46,559 bases of DNA from a bacterium. Its GTDB lineage: Bacteria; Cyanobacteriota; Vampirovibrionia; Gastranaerophilales; Gastranaerophilaceae. Made by a program: the position numbers and the translations under genes. Location of the stretch: assembly GCA_024408855.1 (NCBI GenBank), contig JAKSUQ010000015.1, forward strand, positions 1 to 46,559, written 5' to 3'. How positions within the stretch are numbered: position 1 is the first letter of the stretch; every line of letters starts with the position of its first letter. Positions 17,954 to 25,647 of this stretch are shown here, piece after piece. A model generated the notes under the pieces. The model had not been told where the DNA came from and made no database searches. It saw only the letters and a list, made by a program, of their open reading frames with translations.

Positions 17954-17990
17954 AAAAGGTGTCGACATAGTATTTGCCGACACTTTTATT
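17954..17990 (+). terminator. Rho-independent terminator after ferredoxin
   Basis: The GTGTCG/CGACAC stem extends through a G-T wobble and A-T pairs (17954-17964 with 17978-17988), followed by a T-rich tail. It lies 20 nt after the ferredoxin stop. Confidence 0.85.
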
Positions 17991-18062
17991 ATAAATATTG
18001 ACTTATTGCTATCATTATAATTTAATCGTAAATATAATTTCAGGTTATAAATTGAGGTAGTT

Positions 18063-18992
18063 TTGGATATTATCAGCAAAATAAATACATTAAAAAAAGA
18101 AAAAAACGCAATTATACTGGCACATTGTTATCAACCGGTAGAAATTGATGAGGTTGCGGATTATGTTGGGGATTCATTTTATTTAAGTAAAAAAGCGGCA
18201 GAAACAAAGGCAGACATTATTGTTTTTGCCGGTGTACATTTTATGGCACAGAGTGCAAAACTTCTCAATAAAGATAAAAAAGTATTATTACCTAATCCCA
18301 AGTCGGGTTGTGCAATGGCAGATATGCTTAATCTTAATGATTTGAGAGCATTTAAAAATGCACACCCCAATATACCGACAGTTTGTTATATAAATTCGAC
18401 CGCAGAAGTCAAAGCAGAATGTGATATTTGCTGTACAAGCTCAAATGCTCTTGATGTTGTAAAAAGTTTGAATGCAAAAGAAGTTTTATTTATGCCCGAC
18501 AGATATTTAGGACAGTGGATAGAAAAACAATTAGATAACGTAAAAATCATTACATATAGCGGATATTGCCCTACCCACTACAAAATAGAAGCCAAAGATA
18601 TTGAAAATGCAAGGGTGTTATATCCGAATGCAAAAATATTGGCACATCCTGAATGTCGCAGAGATGTAACGAATATCGTTGACTTTGTCGGCTCCACAAA
18701 AGAAATAATGGAATATTGCAAAACGAGCAAAGACAAGTTGTTTGTTATAGCTACGGAAAAAGGTGTTACTGACAGGTTGAACAGAGACAGCCTGAATAAC
18801 AGATGGGGCAAAACATTTATACCGATAAAAGATAACATTATCTGTGAACATATGAAGTTCACATCATTGGAAGATATTTATAATTCATTAATCACCGAAA
18901 ATTATCAGATTGAAATTAACGAAAACATTTTTGATGATGCAAAAAAATGTATTTCTTCAATGATGAATGCTGTTACAGCAGGTGCAAGATAA
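18063..18992 (+). CDS. nadA: Quinolinate synthase
   Basis: NadA condenses iminoaspartate with dihydroxyacetone phosphate to quinolinate in de novo NAD synthesis, using an oxygen-sensitive 4Fe-4S cluster. In the 309-aa protein the three cluster cysteines are recognisable: C83 (GCAMADM), C123/124 (ICCTSSNA) and C198 (AHPECRRDV). HCYQPVEI near residue 21 and YSGYCPTHY are also typical. The start is TTG at 18063, with GAGGTA a few nt upstream. nadB and nadC are not in the window. The stop overlaps the mnmA start (TAATG), so the two are translationally coupled. Confidence 0.96.
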   Translation: MDIISKINTLKKEKNAIILAHCYQPVEIDEVADYVGDSFYLSKKAAETKADIIVFAGVHFMAQSAKLLNKDKKVLLPNPKSGCAMADMLNLNDLRAFKNAHPNIPTVCYINSTAEVKAECDICCTSSNALDVVKSLNAKEVLFMPDRYLGQWIEKQLDNVKIITYSGYCPTHYKIEAKDIENARVLYPNAKILAHPECRRDVTNIVDFVGSTKEIMEYCKTSKDKLFVIATEKGVTDRLNRDSLNNRWGKTFIPIKDNIICEHMKFTSLEDIYNSLITENYQIEINENIFDDAKKCISSMMNAVTAGAR

Positions 18993-20065
18993 TGAAAATT
19001 CTTGTTGGATTATCCGGCGGAGTTGATTCAACCGTTGCTGCATTACTTCTCAAAGAACAGGGGCACGAAATAATCGGAGCAACAATGTCCCTTTGGGATA
19101 AGAATGATCCAACTCCAAGAAGCGGTCAAAGAACGTCATGTTACAGTCCTGACGAAATTGAAGACATAAATCTTGCTGAAAAAATCGCAAAAACTTTAAG
19201 CATTCCATTTCATGTAATTGATTGTTCAAAAGGTTATAAAGACAATATCCTTAATGACTTCAAAACTGAATACTTAAACGGAAGAACCCCAAATCCTTGC
19301 ATAAAATGCAACCCAAAAATCAAATTCGGACTTTTTCCGCAGCTTGCAAGAGAAAGCGGAATTGAGTTTGATAAATTTGCAACAGGACATTATGCTCGTA
19401 TTGAAAAGGGCGAAAACGGAAGATACATATTAAAAAGCGGAATTTTACCTCAAAAAGATCAATCATATTTTTTGTACAGATTGAGTCAAGACCAGCTGGC
19501 AAATACAATAATGCCTCTGGGCGGTTATACAAAAGAAGAGATTCGTAAGATTGCTGCAAATTATGGGCTTGAAGTGGCGCAAAAACCTGACAGTCAAGAT
19601 TTTTATAACGGAGATTATAATGAGCTTTTGGGCGTTGAGGAAGTTTGCGGGAATATTATAAATACTGACGGCAAGATTTTGGGTAAACATAACGGAATAT
19701 GGAATTATACAATCGGTCAAAGAAAAGGACTCGGGATTTCTGCTCCGGAACCACTGTATGTACTTGAACTAAAGAAAGACACTAATGAAGTAGTTGTAGG
19801 ATATGCGGATAAAACATTCCGACGTGGACTTATTGCAACTGACATAAATTGGATATCAACAGAGCAAATAACAGATGAAACTAAGGTTCTTATAAAAATA
19901 CGTTCAACACAACGTCCATTTAATGGGGTATTAATACCTCAAAATGACGGTAAAATCAGGGTTATGTTTGAAGATTTACAAAAATCCGTTGCTCCGGGAC
20001 AATCAGCAGTTTTTTATAATAACGATATTTTGTTGGGCGGTGGGTTTATAGAATCCGCTATTTAA
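18992..20065 (+). CDS. mnmA: tRNA 2-thiouridylase MnmA, unusual cysteine set
   Basis: MnmA thiolates U34 of tRNA Lys, Glu and Gln. From ATG 18992 (one-base overlap with nadA) the protein has 358 aa: the P-loop GLSGGVDST (6-14), NPCIKCN with C103 and C106, and YTIGQRKGLGI (239-249). C103-x2-C106 is the CxxC pattern of MnmA proteins reported to carry an iron-sulfur cluster, rather than the DxxC of E. coli. The usual catalytic Cys after the PDSQ motif is missing: here the text is PDSQDFYNGDY (199-209). C50 or C219 (EEVCG) might substitute. An upstream in-frame start inside nadA is rejected because family homology begins at MKILVGLSGG. Confidence 0.93.
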   Translation: MKILVGLSGGVDSTVAALLLKEQGHEIIGATMSLWDKNDPTPRSGQRTSCYSPDEIEDINLAEKIAKTLSIPFHVIDCSKGYKDNILNDFKTEYLNGRTPNPCIKCNPKIKFGLFPQLARESGIEFDKFATGHYARIEKGENGRYILKSGILPQKDQSYFLYRLSQDQLANTIMPLGGYTKEEIRKIAANYGLEVAQKPDSQDFYNGDYNELLGVEEVCGNIINTDGKILGKHNGIWNYTIGQRKGLGISAPEPLYVLELKKDTNEVVVGYADKTFRRGLIATDINWISTEQITDETKVLIKIRSTQRPFNGVLIPQNDGKIRVMFEDLQKSVAPGQSAVFYNNDILLGGGFIESAI

Positions 20066-20082
20066 TAATTTATATTCAAATA

Positions 20083-20111
20083 TGGACAAAATGCTTAAAA
20101 TATGATATTAT
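20083..20111 (+). promoter_or_regulatory. Promoter of the prepilin gene
   Basis: TGGACA (20083-20088), 17-nt spacer, TATTAT (20106-20111), 26 nt before the ATG. It lies in the 72-nt gap after mnmA. Confidence 0.55.
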
Positions 20112-20137
20112 GACAATATAATAAGAAAGGTAGCTTT

Positions 20138-20830
20138 ATGAAAAAATTTGGTTTCACGCTTGCGGAAGTTCTGATTACATTAACTATTATCGGAGTTGTA
20201 GCCGCAATTACGTTGCCGTCATTGGTAACAAATACAGGTAATGCTCAAATTGGTCCAAAGTTAGCAAAAATAGTTTCATCATTTGAACTTGCTAATGAAA
20301 TGATGTTGACAGAAGAGTCAAGTGTTAGTATAGTCGGCTTAGCACATAACGGTCAAAATCTTAATACACAACAATATGTAAATAGGTTAAGGACCTATAT
20401 GAGATGCACAACTCGTAGTGCATCTCCGGATAGCAATTTAAGTAGTCATAGCTTTGGAGATGGTTATATCGTAACAACGAAAGATGGTATTTCTGTATAT
20501 ATTCCTATTCAATATGTTGCTCTGGAAGGTGTTAATGATATTGTAGATAGTAATCGTCGTAGACTATCAATGATTGCAGTTGATATTAACGGGTTTGAAA
20601 CAGAGCCAAATCTTGACTCTAAAGATAGATTTTATTTCGTATTATATGATGATGGAACATTGAGACCAAAAGGCAGTATTTTATGGAATAATGCAACCTC
20701 ATCTGATGCTACTACGGATACTGAACATTGGAGTCATAGAACCAAATGTCCAAACGATGCAGTTCCAACTGACCCAACATATTGTGCAGGTTCTGTATTT
20801 GAAAATAATTATAAGGTTCTGTACAGATAG
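20138..20830 (+). CDS. Type IV prepilin-like / pseudopilin protein
   Basis: The N-terminus MKKFGFTLAEVLITLTIIG is a class III prepilin signal: short basic leader, Gly5/Phe6 cleavage site, Glu at mature position 5, then a hydrophobic helix (about 6-28). Such proteins are processed by a PilD-type peptidase and assembled into type IV pili or type II secretion pseudopili. The rest (230 aa in total) is a soluble, Cys-containing domain with no clear relative. AAAGG lies before ATG 20138. It stands alone between its own promoter and a strong terminator; no assembly genes are nearby, so its machine cannot be identified here. Confidence 0.85.
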   Translation: MKKFGFTLAEVLITLTIIGVVAAITLPSLVTNTGNAQIGPKLAKIVSSFELANEMMLTEESSVSIVGLAHNGQNLNTQQYVNRLRTYMRCTTRSASPDSNLSSHSFGDGYIVTTKDGISVYIPIQYVALEGVNDIVDSNRRRLSMIAVDINGFETEPNLDSKDRFYFVLYDDGTLRPKGSILWNNATSSDATTDTEHWSHRTKCPNDAVPTDPTYCAGSVFENNYKVLYR

Positions 20831-20848
20831 AAAAAAAACTAACAAACA

Positions 20849-20884
20849 AAAAGAGTCGACAGAAATCTGTCGACTCTTTTTTAT
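20849..20884 (+). terminator. Strong rho-independent terminator after the prepilin gene
   Basis: A perfect stem, AAAAGAGTCGACAG (20849-20862) with CTGTCGACTCTTTT (20867-20880), AAAT loop, then a T run. The stem itself is nearly symmetrical. Confidence 0.93.
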
Positions 20885-20913
20885 TGTTTAATAATCTTTT
20901 TTTATGTTATACT
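20884..20913 (+). promoter_or_regulatory. Promoter of era (leaderless type)
   Basis: TTGTTT (20884-20889), 18-nt spacer, TATACT (20908-20913). Only 8 nt separate the -10 from the ATG at 20922, so the transcript would start at or within a base or two of the start codon. No Shine-Dalgarno is present. Confidence 0.6.
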
Positions 20914-20921
20914 TTCAACAT

Positions 20922-21815
20922 ATGAAAAGCGGATTCGTAACAATTATCGGACGACCAAATGTCGGAAAATCAACTCTTTTAAATCAAATATTGGAGCAAA
21001 AAATAGTCATTGCAACCGATAAAGCCCAAACCACAAGAAAAAGAATAAAAGGGATATATACCGAAAAACGAGGTCAAATAGTTTTTGTCGATACTCCCGG
21101 AATACACAGACCATTAAACAAGTTAGGTGAATTCCTTATGGATGAAGCAAAATTAGCTATTCCGGATACAGATTTGATACTATTTCTTGCAGACGGTTCA
21201 GAACCTGCCGGTAAAGGCGATAAGTGGATTGTTGAAAATTTATTAAAAACTTCAAATTCACAGATAATAATAGTTATAAACAAAGTCGACAAAATTAAAA
21301 ACCTAAAAAAAATTGAAGAAAATATTTTATCTTACAAAACACTTTTTGAAGAAAATCTGCCAATATTAAGAATTTCTGCCAAAACCGGTCGTAACAAGGA
21401 CACTTTATTAGATAATATTTTCAAAAAACTTCCTGACGGAGATTTGCTATATCCGCAGGACGTCGTTACAGAAGAAACAATGCGAGATATTTCGGAAGAA
21501 ATTATAAGAGAAAAAATTCTTATGAATACTTCTGATGAAATTCCTCATTCTGTCGCAATAACGATTGATAAATACGAAGAGACTGATGAAATAGACAAAA
21601 TTTATGCCACAATATATTGTGAACAAAAAAGTCAAAAAGGAATCCTTATCGGTAAAGGCGGACTTTTGCTGAAAAAAGTCGGCACAGATGCCCGTTTGGA
21701 ACTTGAAAAAATTACCGAAAAAAAAGTCTTTCTTTCACTTGTAGTAAAAGTCGAAAAAGATTGGCGAAAAAAAGACAAAGTGCTGAAAAATTTCGGTTAT
21801 ATTTCTGAAAAATAA
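20922..21815 (+). CDS. era: GTPase Era
   Basis: Era is an essential GTPase that binds 16S rRNA during 30S assembly. The 297-aa protein has G1 GRPNVGKST, the switch region TTRKRIKGIYT, G3 DTPG, G4 NKVD and a C-terminal KH domain with GILIGKGGLLLKKVG. A start at 20904 is in frame, but homology begins at KSGFVTIIGRPN and the -10 box covers codons 2-4 of the longer form, so ATG 20922 is chosen. The gene has no SD and probably a leaderless mRNA. Confidence 0.96.
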   Translation: MKSGFVTIIGRPNVGKSTLLNQILEQKIVIATDKAQTTRKRIKGIYTEKRGQIVFVDTPGIHRPLNKLGEFLMDEAKLAIPDTDLILFLADGSEPAGKGDKWIVENLLKTSNSQIIIVINKVDKIKNLKKIEENILSYKTLFEENLPILRISAKTGRNKDTLLDNIFKKLPDGDLLYPQDVVTEETMRDISEEIIREKILMNTSDEIPHSVAITIDKYEETDEIDKIYATIYCEQKSQKGILIGKGGLLLKKVGTDARLELEKITEKKVFLSLVVKVEKDWRKKDKVLKNFGYISEK

Positions 21816-21886
21816 AAATAAAAAAGCAAAAAAAAATTTTATACGTTTTATAAATAATATCGGTGTGTGTTATATTAGGAGATTAT

Positions 21887-24160
21887 ATGAGAATTAATGG
21901 TCATTTTAATTATTTACCGACTACTAACAACAAAAAAAAGAGTAGTCCGAGTTTTAGACGGAATTGGGTTGAACATGCTTCCTGGGGAGCTAATTTTGTT
22001 AAAGAGACAGGAAAAACCAGTTTTAAAATGTTTACATTTCCAAATGCAAAACAAGTTTTTGTTGAAATTGCCGAAAAAGCCGAAAGTAATTTTGGCAACA
22101 TAAAAGACAGAATCGTTCAGGTTTTGTCAAAGCCAGAATTAGGGATAGCGGGAAAAATTATAGCTCCAAAAGATTCCGAATCGAAAATATACAAAATGGA
22201 AGCTAAAGGAAACGGCATATATTCAATTAACGATATTAAAACTAAAGAAGGCACCCAATATCGTTATATTATTGTTAATGACAATGACGAAATAGAAGTT
22301 GTAAAAGATCCTTATTCAAAAAAGCAAACGAATATAAATGGTTGGAGCGAAATTTATAATTCAGACAATTACAAATGGCAAAATACAGATTGGCTCAACG
22401 GAACAGATCCAAGAAGAATTACTGCCAACAGAAAATCACCTTTGCGAGGACTGGAAAATTTAGTAATTGAAGAAGTTAATATACCTACTCTCTCTCAAGA
22501 TGGTACTTTTGAAAAAGCAAAAAAACACATAGACAAAATTGCCCAAAAAGGAATAGCAACAGCCTTAGAAATTATGCCTGTTGAAAATACATATTCACTA
22601 CAATGGGGATATGACGGTGTAGATAAATTTGCAATCAACGAAAATATGGGTAGTGCAGCAAAATTAAAAGAATTAATCGACTACGCCCATGGCAAAGGGC
22701 TTAATGTAATTATTGATATGGTACCAAACCATATGGGACCAGACGGTGATTACTTGGCAAAAACAGGCCCATACGAAAAAGGAGACGGATCTTTTGGGGC
22801 AAAATTAAACTATGAAGGCGAAAACAGCCGTTATGTTCGTGATTTAATGGTAAACGCTGCGTTATGGTGGGTAAATGAATTTAAAGCTGACGGACTAAGA
22901 TTTGATATGACAGATCAGTGCGACTCAAATTTCTTTCTAAAACAAATCGTTAGCGAAATTAATTACCATAATCCAATGGTTTTCTTAATTGCAGAAAATA
23001 CAAATTGCCATGAATATAAACTTACAGCATATAGCAACACGGAAATGCAACATGAAGATTATATTAATATGTTAGATAAATATGCGGAACTTAACGGACA
23101 AGGTTCTCTGCATGCAACACCTAACGAAATAGGTTTTGATTGTACATGGGATTTCGAATTTAAGGACGTTGCAAAAAATCTTATGCAAAATCAAGACATT
23201 AATTTACAAGAAATTGATGATTTTATTCAAAATTTAAAAAATAAACCTGAATACAAAAACACCGTCAAATACATACTTAGCCATGACGAAATCGGTAACA
23301 TGGACGGAACAAGACTTATTCAAAAAATAATTACACAACAATTGGACTTATCTAACAAAGTCGGAACCGGCAGCACGGAAGAAAGAGGACAACGAGCCGC
23401 ACATCTCGGACAAAAACTAACAGAATTATACCTCAAATGCTTACCAAATATCTCGGAAAACGATCTGAATACCTACGCAAAACAATATGGACTGATGCCT
23501 TTTAATTATATAAAAAAAGAAGATTTAGAAAGATCCTTTAATATAGCATTTGCTAAACAAAAACTTGGTTTTGCTACCGTTTTTACTCTTCCCGGACCTA
23601 AAATGTATTTTCAGGGTGATGATGAAGTAGAAACCTCATTCTTTAAATTTTTCAGAGAATTTTCAAACGAAAAAGAATTGAGAGAAAGTTATTACGGCAA
23701 TATTTACCCACAAGATAAAGAAAAAGGATATAATACCCTTGAATCAGTTGCGAGAAAAGATTGCATTATAGGAGAAAAGACTTACCCTAACAATTTAAAT
23801 TCAAAAATGCAAAATTTTATAACTGATTTATCCAAACTCGTCAAGTCTTCTAAAGCGCTTACTTCCGGAGAAATAATAAGCACTTACAAACATAACGAAG
23901 AACATACGCATATACATCATTTAAAATGCAATAATGAAGAAATATTAGTTATAAAAAATTACGGTAATAATAATTTTCATTCAAACACCTATGGATATTA
24001 CGGTTTCCCTGATGGAGTCTGGGAAGAAGTCCTCAACAGTGATAGCACAAAATATGGCGGTAGCGGTTATGTTAATCATTACAGAAATAACATTTCAAAG
24101 AACAATCAAAATCTAAACTTGGCACCAAATTCCGTTTGCATTTTAAAACGTATTTATTGA
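21887..24160 (+). CDS. GH13 alpha-glucan enzyme (branching enzyme / TreZ-like)
   Basis: An alpha-amylase superfamily (GH13) enzyme acting on alpha-1,4-glucans. It has an N-terminal CBM48/isoamylase-type beta domain (about 35-165), a TIM barrel with region I DMVPNHMGPDGDY, nucleophile D340 (GLRFDMTD), acid/base E370 (LIAENT) and D467 (LSHDEIGN), and a C-terminal beta domain. Region I and the segment after it look most like maltooligosyltrehalose trehalohydrolase (TreZ), while SHDE also fits GlgB. A helical insertion of about 80 residues follows D467. No treY or glg gene is adjacent, so the reaction stays open. ATG 21887 has AGGAG upstream. The N-terminal 27 residues precede the recognisable fold. 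757 aa. Confidence 0.85.
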   Translation: MRINGHFNYLPTTNNKKKSSPSFRRNWVEHASWGANFVKETGKTSFKMFTFPNAKQVFVEIAEKAESNFGNIKDRIVQVLSKPELGIAGKIIAPKDSESKIYKMEAKGNGIYSINDIKTKEGTQYRYIIVNDNDEIEVVKDPYSKKQTNINGWSEIYNSDNYKWQNTDWLNGTDPRRITANRKSPLRGLENLVIEEVNIPTLSQDGTFEKAKKHIDKIAQKGIATALEIMPVENTYSLQWGYDGVDKFAINENMGSAAKLKELIDYAHGKGLNVIIDMVPNHMGPDGDYLAKTGPYEKGDGSFGAKLNYEGENSRYVRDLMVNAALWWVNEFKADGLRFDMTDQCDSNFFLKQIVSEINYHNPMVFLIAENTNCHEYKLTAYSNTEMQHEDYINMLDKYAELNGQGSLHATPNEIGFDCTWDFEFKDVAKNLMQNQDINLQEIDDFIQNLKNKPEYKNTVKYILSHDEIGNMDGTRLIQKIITQQLDLSNKVGTGSTEERGQRAAHLGQKLTELYLKCLPNISENDLNTYAKQYGLMPFNYIKKEDLERSFNIAFAKQKLGFATVFTLPGPKMYFQGDDEVETSFFKFFREFSNEKELRESYYGNIYPQDKEKGYNTLESVARKDCIIGEKTYPNNLNSKMQNFITDLSKLVKSSKALTSGEIISTYKHNEEHTHIHHLKCNNEEILVIKNYGNNNFHSNTYGYYGFPDGVWEEVLNSDSTKYGGSGYVNHYRNNISKNNQNLNLAPNSVCILKRIY

Positions 24161-24202
24161 TTTATAAAGATTATATAAGGATTTTTAAAATATCAAAATT
24201 TT

Positions 24203-24208
24203 TATAAT
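24203..24208 (+). promoter_or_regulatory. Possible -10 box of lpxA
   Basis: TATAAT lies 37 nt before the lpxA ATG, in a gap of 85 nt. No recognisable -35. Confidence 0.35.
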
Positions 24209-24245
24209 ATACTTTTATTTGTAATTAGAAATATGGAGAAGAATA

Positions 24246-25085
24246 ATGACAAGTTCAGCTTTATTGGAAAAATCCTCAATACATCCATCAGCAGTTATTC
24301 ATCCGTCAGCACAGATTGCGGATGGCGTAACTATCGGTCCAAATGTAGTTATCGGAGAAAACGTAATTATAGGTAAAAACACAAGAATTATTGCAAATGC
24401 TTATATTGAATATGCAGAGATTGGTGAAAATTGCACAATTTCTCCATTTTCAACAATTGGTTCCGAGCCTCAAGACTTGGGTTACAAAGGCGAAGAAACA
24501 AAAGTGGTTATCGGAAACGATACTATAATAAAGGAAAATGTTACAATCCACAGAGGAGCTGCTTGCGGAGACAATACCACAAGAATAGGTAACAAATGTT
24601 TATTGATGGTTGGCTCACACGTCGCTCACAACTGCGTATTGGAAGATCAAGTTATATTAGCCAATTTGGTAACATTGGGAGGTCATGTACACGTCGGGTT
24701 CGGTGCTTTTGTCGGTGGCATGAGCGTTTTCCACCAAAACGTAAGAATTGGCGATATGGCCATAATTAGCGGATTTTCAGCAACAAGACAAGATGTTTTG
24801 CCATACTCCAAAGGTGATGGCAGACCGGCTTATCCCATCGGTATAAACGTAATTGCCCTCAAACGACGAGGAGTCCCTCAAGAAATCCGTACGGCGACAA
24901 ATCAAGCATTCAAATTATTGATTTCAGAAAATTATAACACTTCTCAAGCTATCGAAAAGATAAAAGCTGAAATACCTATGAATGAATATATAGAAAAAAT
25001 GATTAATTTTATACAAACTTCAAAAAGAGGAGTCTTGCTTAAACATAACAAAGCAGGACATACACCTCAATTAAGTGAAGAATAA
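24246..25085 (+). CDS. lpxA: UDP-N-acetylglucosamine acyltransferase LpxA
   Basis: LpxA catalyses the first step of lipid A synthesis, moving a 3-hydroxyacyl chain from ACP to UDP-GlcNAc in the cytoplasm. The 279-aa protein has the hexapeptide-repeat left-handed beta helix (about 12-205: IHPSAVIHPSAQIADGVTIG and onward), catalytic-region GSHVAHNC at 123-130 with H125, GGHVHVGFGAFVGG, and a C-terminal helical domain (GVPQEIRTATNQAF). GGAGA precedes ATG 24246. It implies an outer membrane with lipid A-like lipids. It is not next to lpxB, lpxD or fabZ here, unlike in many Gram-negatives, and ends at a terminator. Confidence 0.96.
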   Translation: MTSSALLEKSSIHPSAVIHPSAQIADGVTIGPNVVIGENVIIGKNTRIIANAYIEYAEIGENCTISPFSTIGSEPQDLGYKGEETKVVIGNDTIIKENVTIHRGAACGDNTTRIGNKCLLMVGSHVAHNCVLEDQVILANLVTLGGHVHVGFGAFVGGMSVFHQNVRIGDMAIISGFSATRQDVLPYSKGDGRPAYPIGINVIALKRRGVPQEIRTATNQAFKLLISENYNTSQAIEKIKAEIPMNEYIEKMINFIQTSKRGVLLKHNKAGHTPQLSEE

Positions 25086-25108
25086 AATTAAATAAAATAA
25101 TATAATAG

Positions 25109-25147
25109 AATAAGGGTATTATTTACAATTAATACCCTTATTTTTTT
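25109..25147 (+). terminator. Rho-independent terminator after lpxA
   Basis: A 13-bp perfect stem, AATAAGGGTATTA (25109-25121) with TAATACCCTTATT (25130-25142), then a T run. It lies 23 nt after the lpxA stop. Confidence 0.92.
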
Positions 25148-25354
25148 GTTTTAACATAATAAAAACCGCTATTCAGTATAGCAAGGTATATATATTTAAT
25201 TTTATATAAACAACAATTCTTTACATTATATCAATAAATTTATATTATATTTATACAACCTTGCAACATCATCACAGAGAGCATTTTGTCTTGCATGTAT
25301 TTATCAAATTTAAAAAACTTTATTAAGTTATGTAAAGATGATAAGTAAAAATGG
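25148..25354. other. AT-rich intergenic stretch without a gene
   Basis: No supported coding frame. It holds one inverted repeat with a 7-bp arm: GCAAGGT near 25183 and ACCTTGC near 25258. The arms are far apart (about 70 nt), so the significance is doubtful. It lies between the lpxA terminator and the promoter of the candidate small RNA. Confidence 0.5.
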
Positions 25355-25384
25355 TTGACTTAAAATTTTGATATGCAATAATAT
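25355..25384 (+). promoter_or_regulatory. Promoter of the candidate small RNA
   Basis: TTGACT (25355-25360), followed by TAATAT at 25379-25384 with an 18-nt spacer (or ATAATA with 17). A start near 25391 is predicted. The -35 is one of the best in the window. Confidence 0.5.
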
Positions 25385-25390
25385 ATGTGC

Positions 25391-25526
25391 ACACTTTAAG
25401 TGTAGCCGAAACACTAAATAGCAATATACCCCAAAAATCATATAAACTCCTAGATAATAAACACTAATAAAGACCATTAGGATGCAGAAAACAAATCCAC
25501 TCGACACACACCGGGTGGTTTTTTTT
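25391..25526 (+). ncRNA. Candidate small non-coding RNA, about 136 nt
   Basis: The stretch is bounded by a TTGACT promoter and a hairpin terminator (25497-25518 plus eight T), lies 121 nt before the next gene, and has no plausible reading frame. It contains three copies of ACACT (25391, 25411, 25461) and one AAGTGT (25398-25403) that could pair with more than one of them; AGTGT/ACACT with loop AGCCGAA is the best local hairpin. TCCTA (25448-25452) and TAGGA (25478-25482) could close a second domain. It does not match 6S, SRP, tmRNA or a riboswitch I know. It could alternatively be a terminated leader of the downstream gene. Confidence 0.5.
25497..25526 (+). terminator. Rho-independent terminator of the candidate small RNA
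   Basis: The stem CCACTCG (25497-25503) pairs with CGGGTGG (25512-25518) with one G-U pair; the loop is ACACACAC and eight T follow. It is G+C-rich against a very AT-rich background, which supports function. Confidence 0.85.
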
Positions 25527-25647
25527 AGCAATTTAAAACATTAATAAATAACTTTACAATATTTGCTATTTACAAAACTTAACAAAAAAAGCAATTGTTA
25601 CTCAAAAAAAAACTTTATATAGATGTGTAGAATTATGGAGCGTTGTT

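Noticed and set aside
25183-25264. GCAAGGT...ACCTTGC inverted repeat as a mobile-element terminus
   Set aside because: Arms of only 7 bp, no flanking direct duplication and no gene inside.
25391-25526. Known RNA identities for the small RNA (6S, SRP RNA, tmRNA, cyanobacterial Yfr1)
   Set aside because: Lacks the SRP GGAA-tetraloop core, the tmRNA tRNA-like ends and 6S-type closing stems with a large central bubble; the Yfr1 core ACTCCTCACAC is not present.
25328-25531. Minus-strand frame of 67 codons antisense to the candidate small RNA
   Set aside because: No SD, no homology, and it crosses a terminator and promoter that point the other way.
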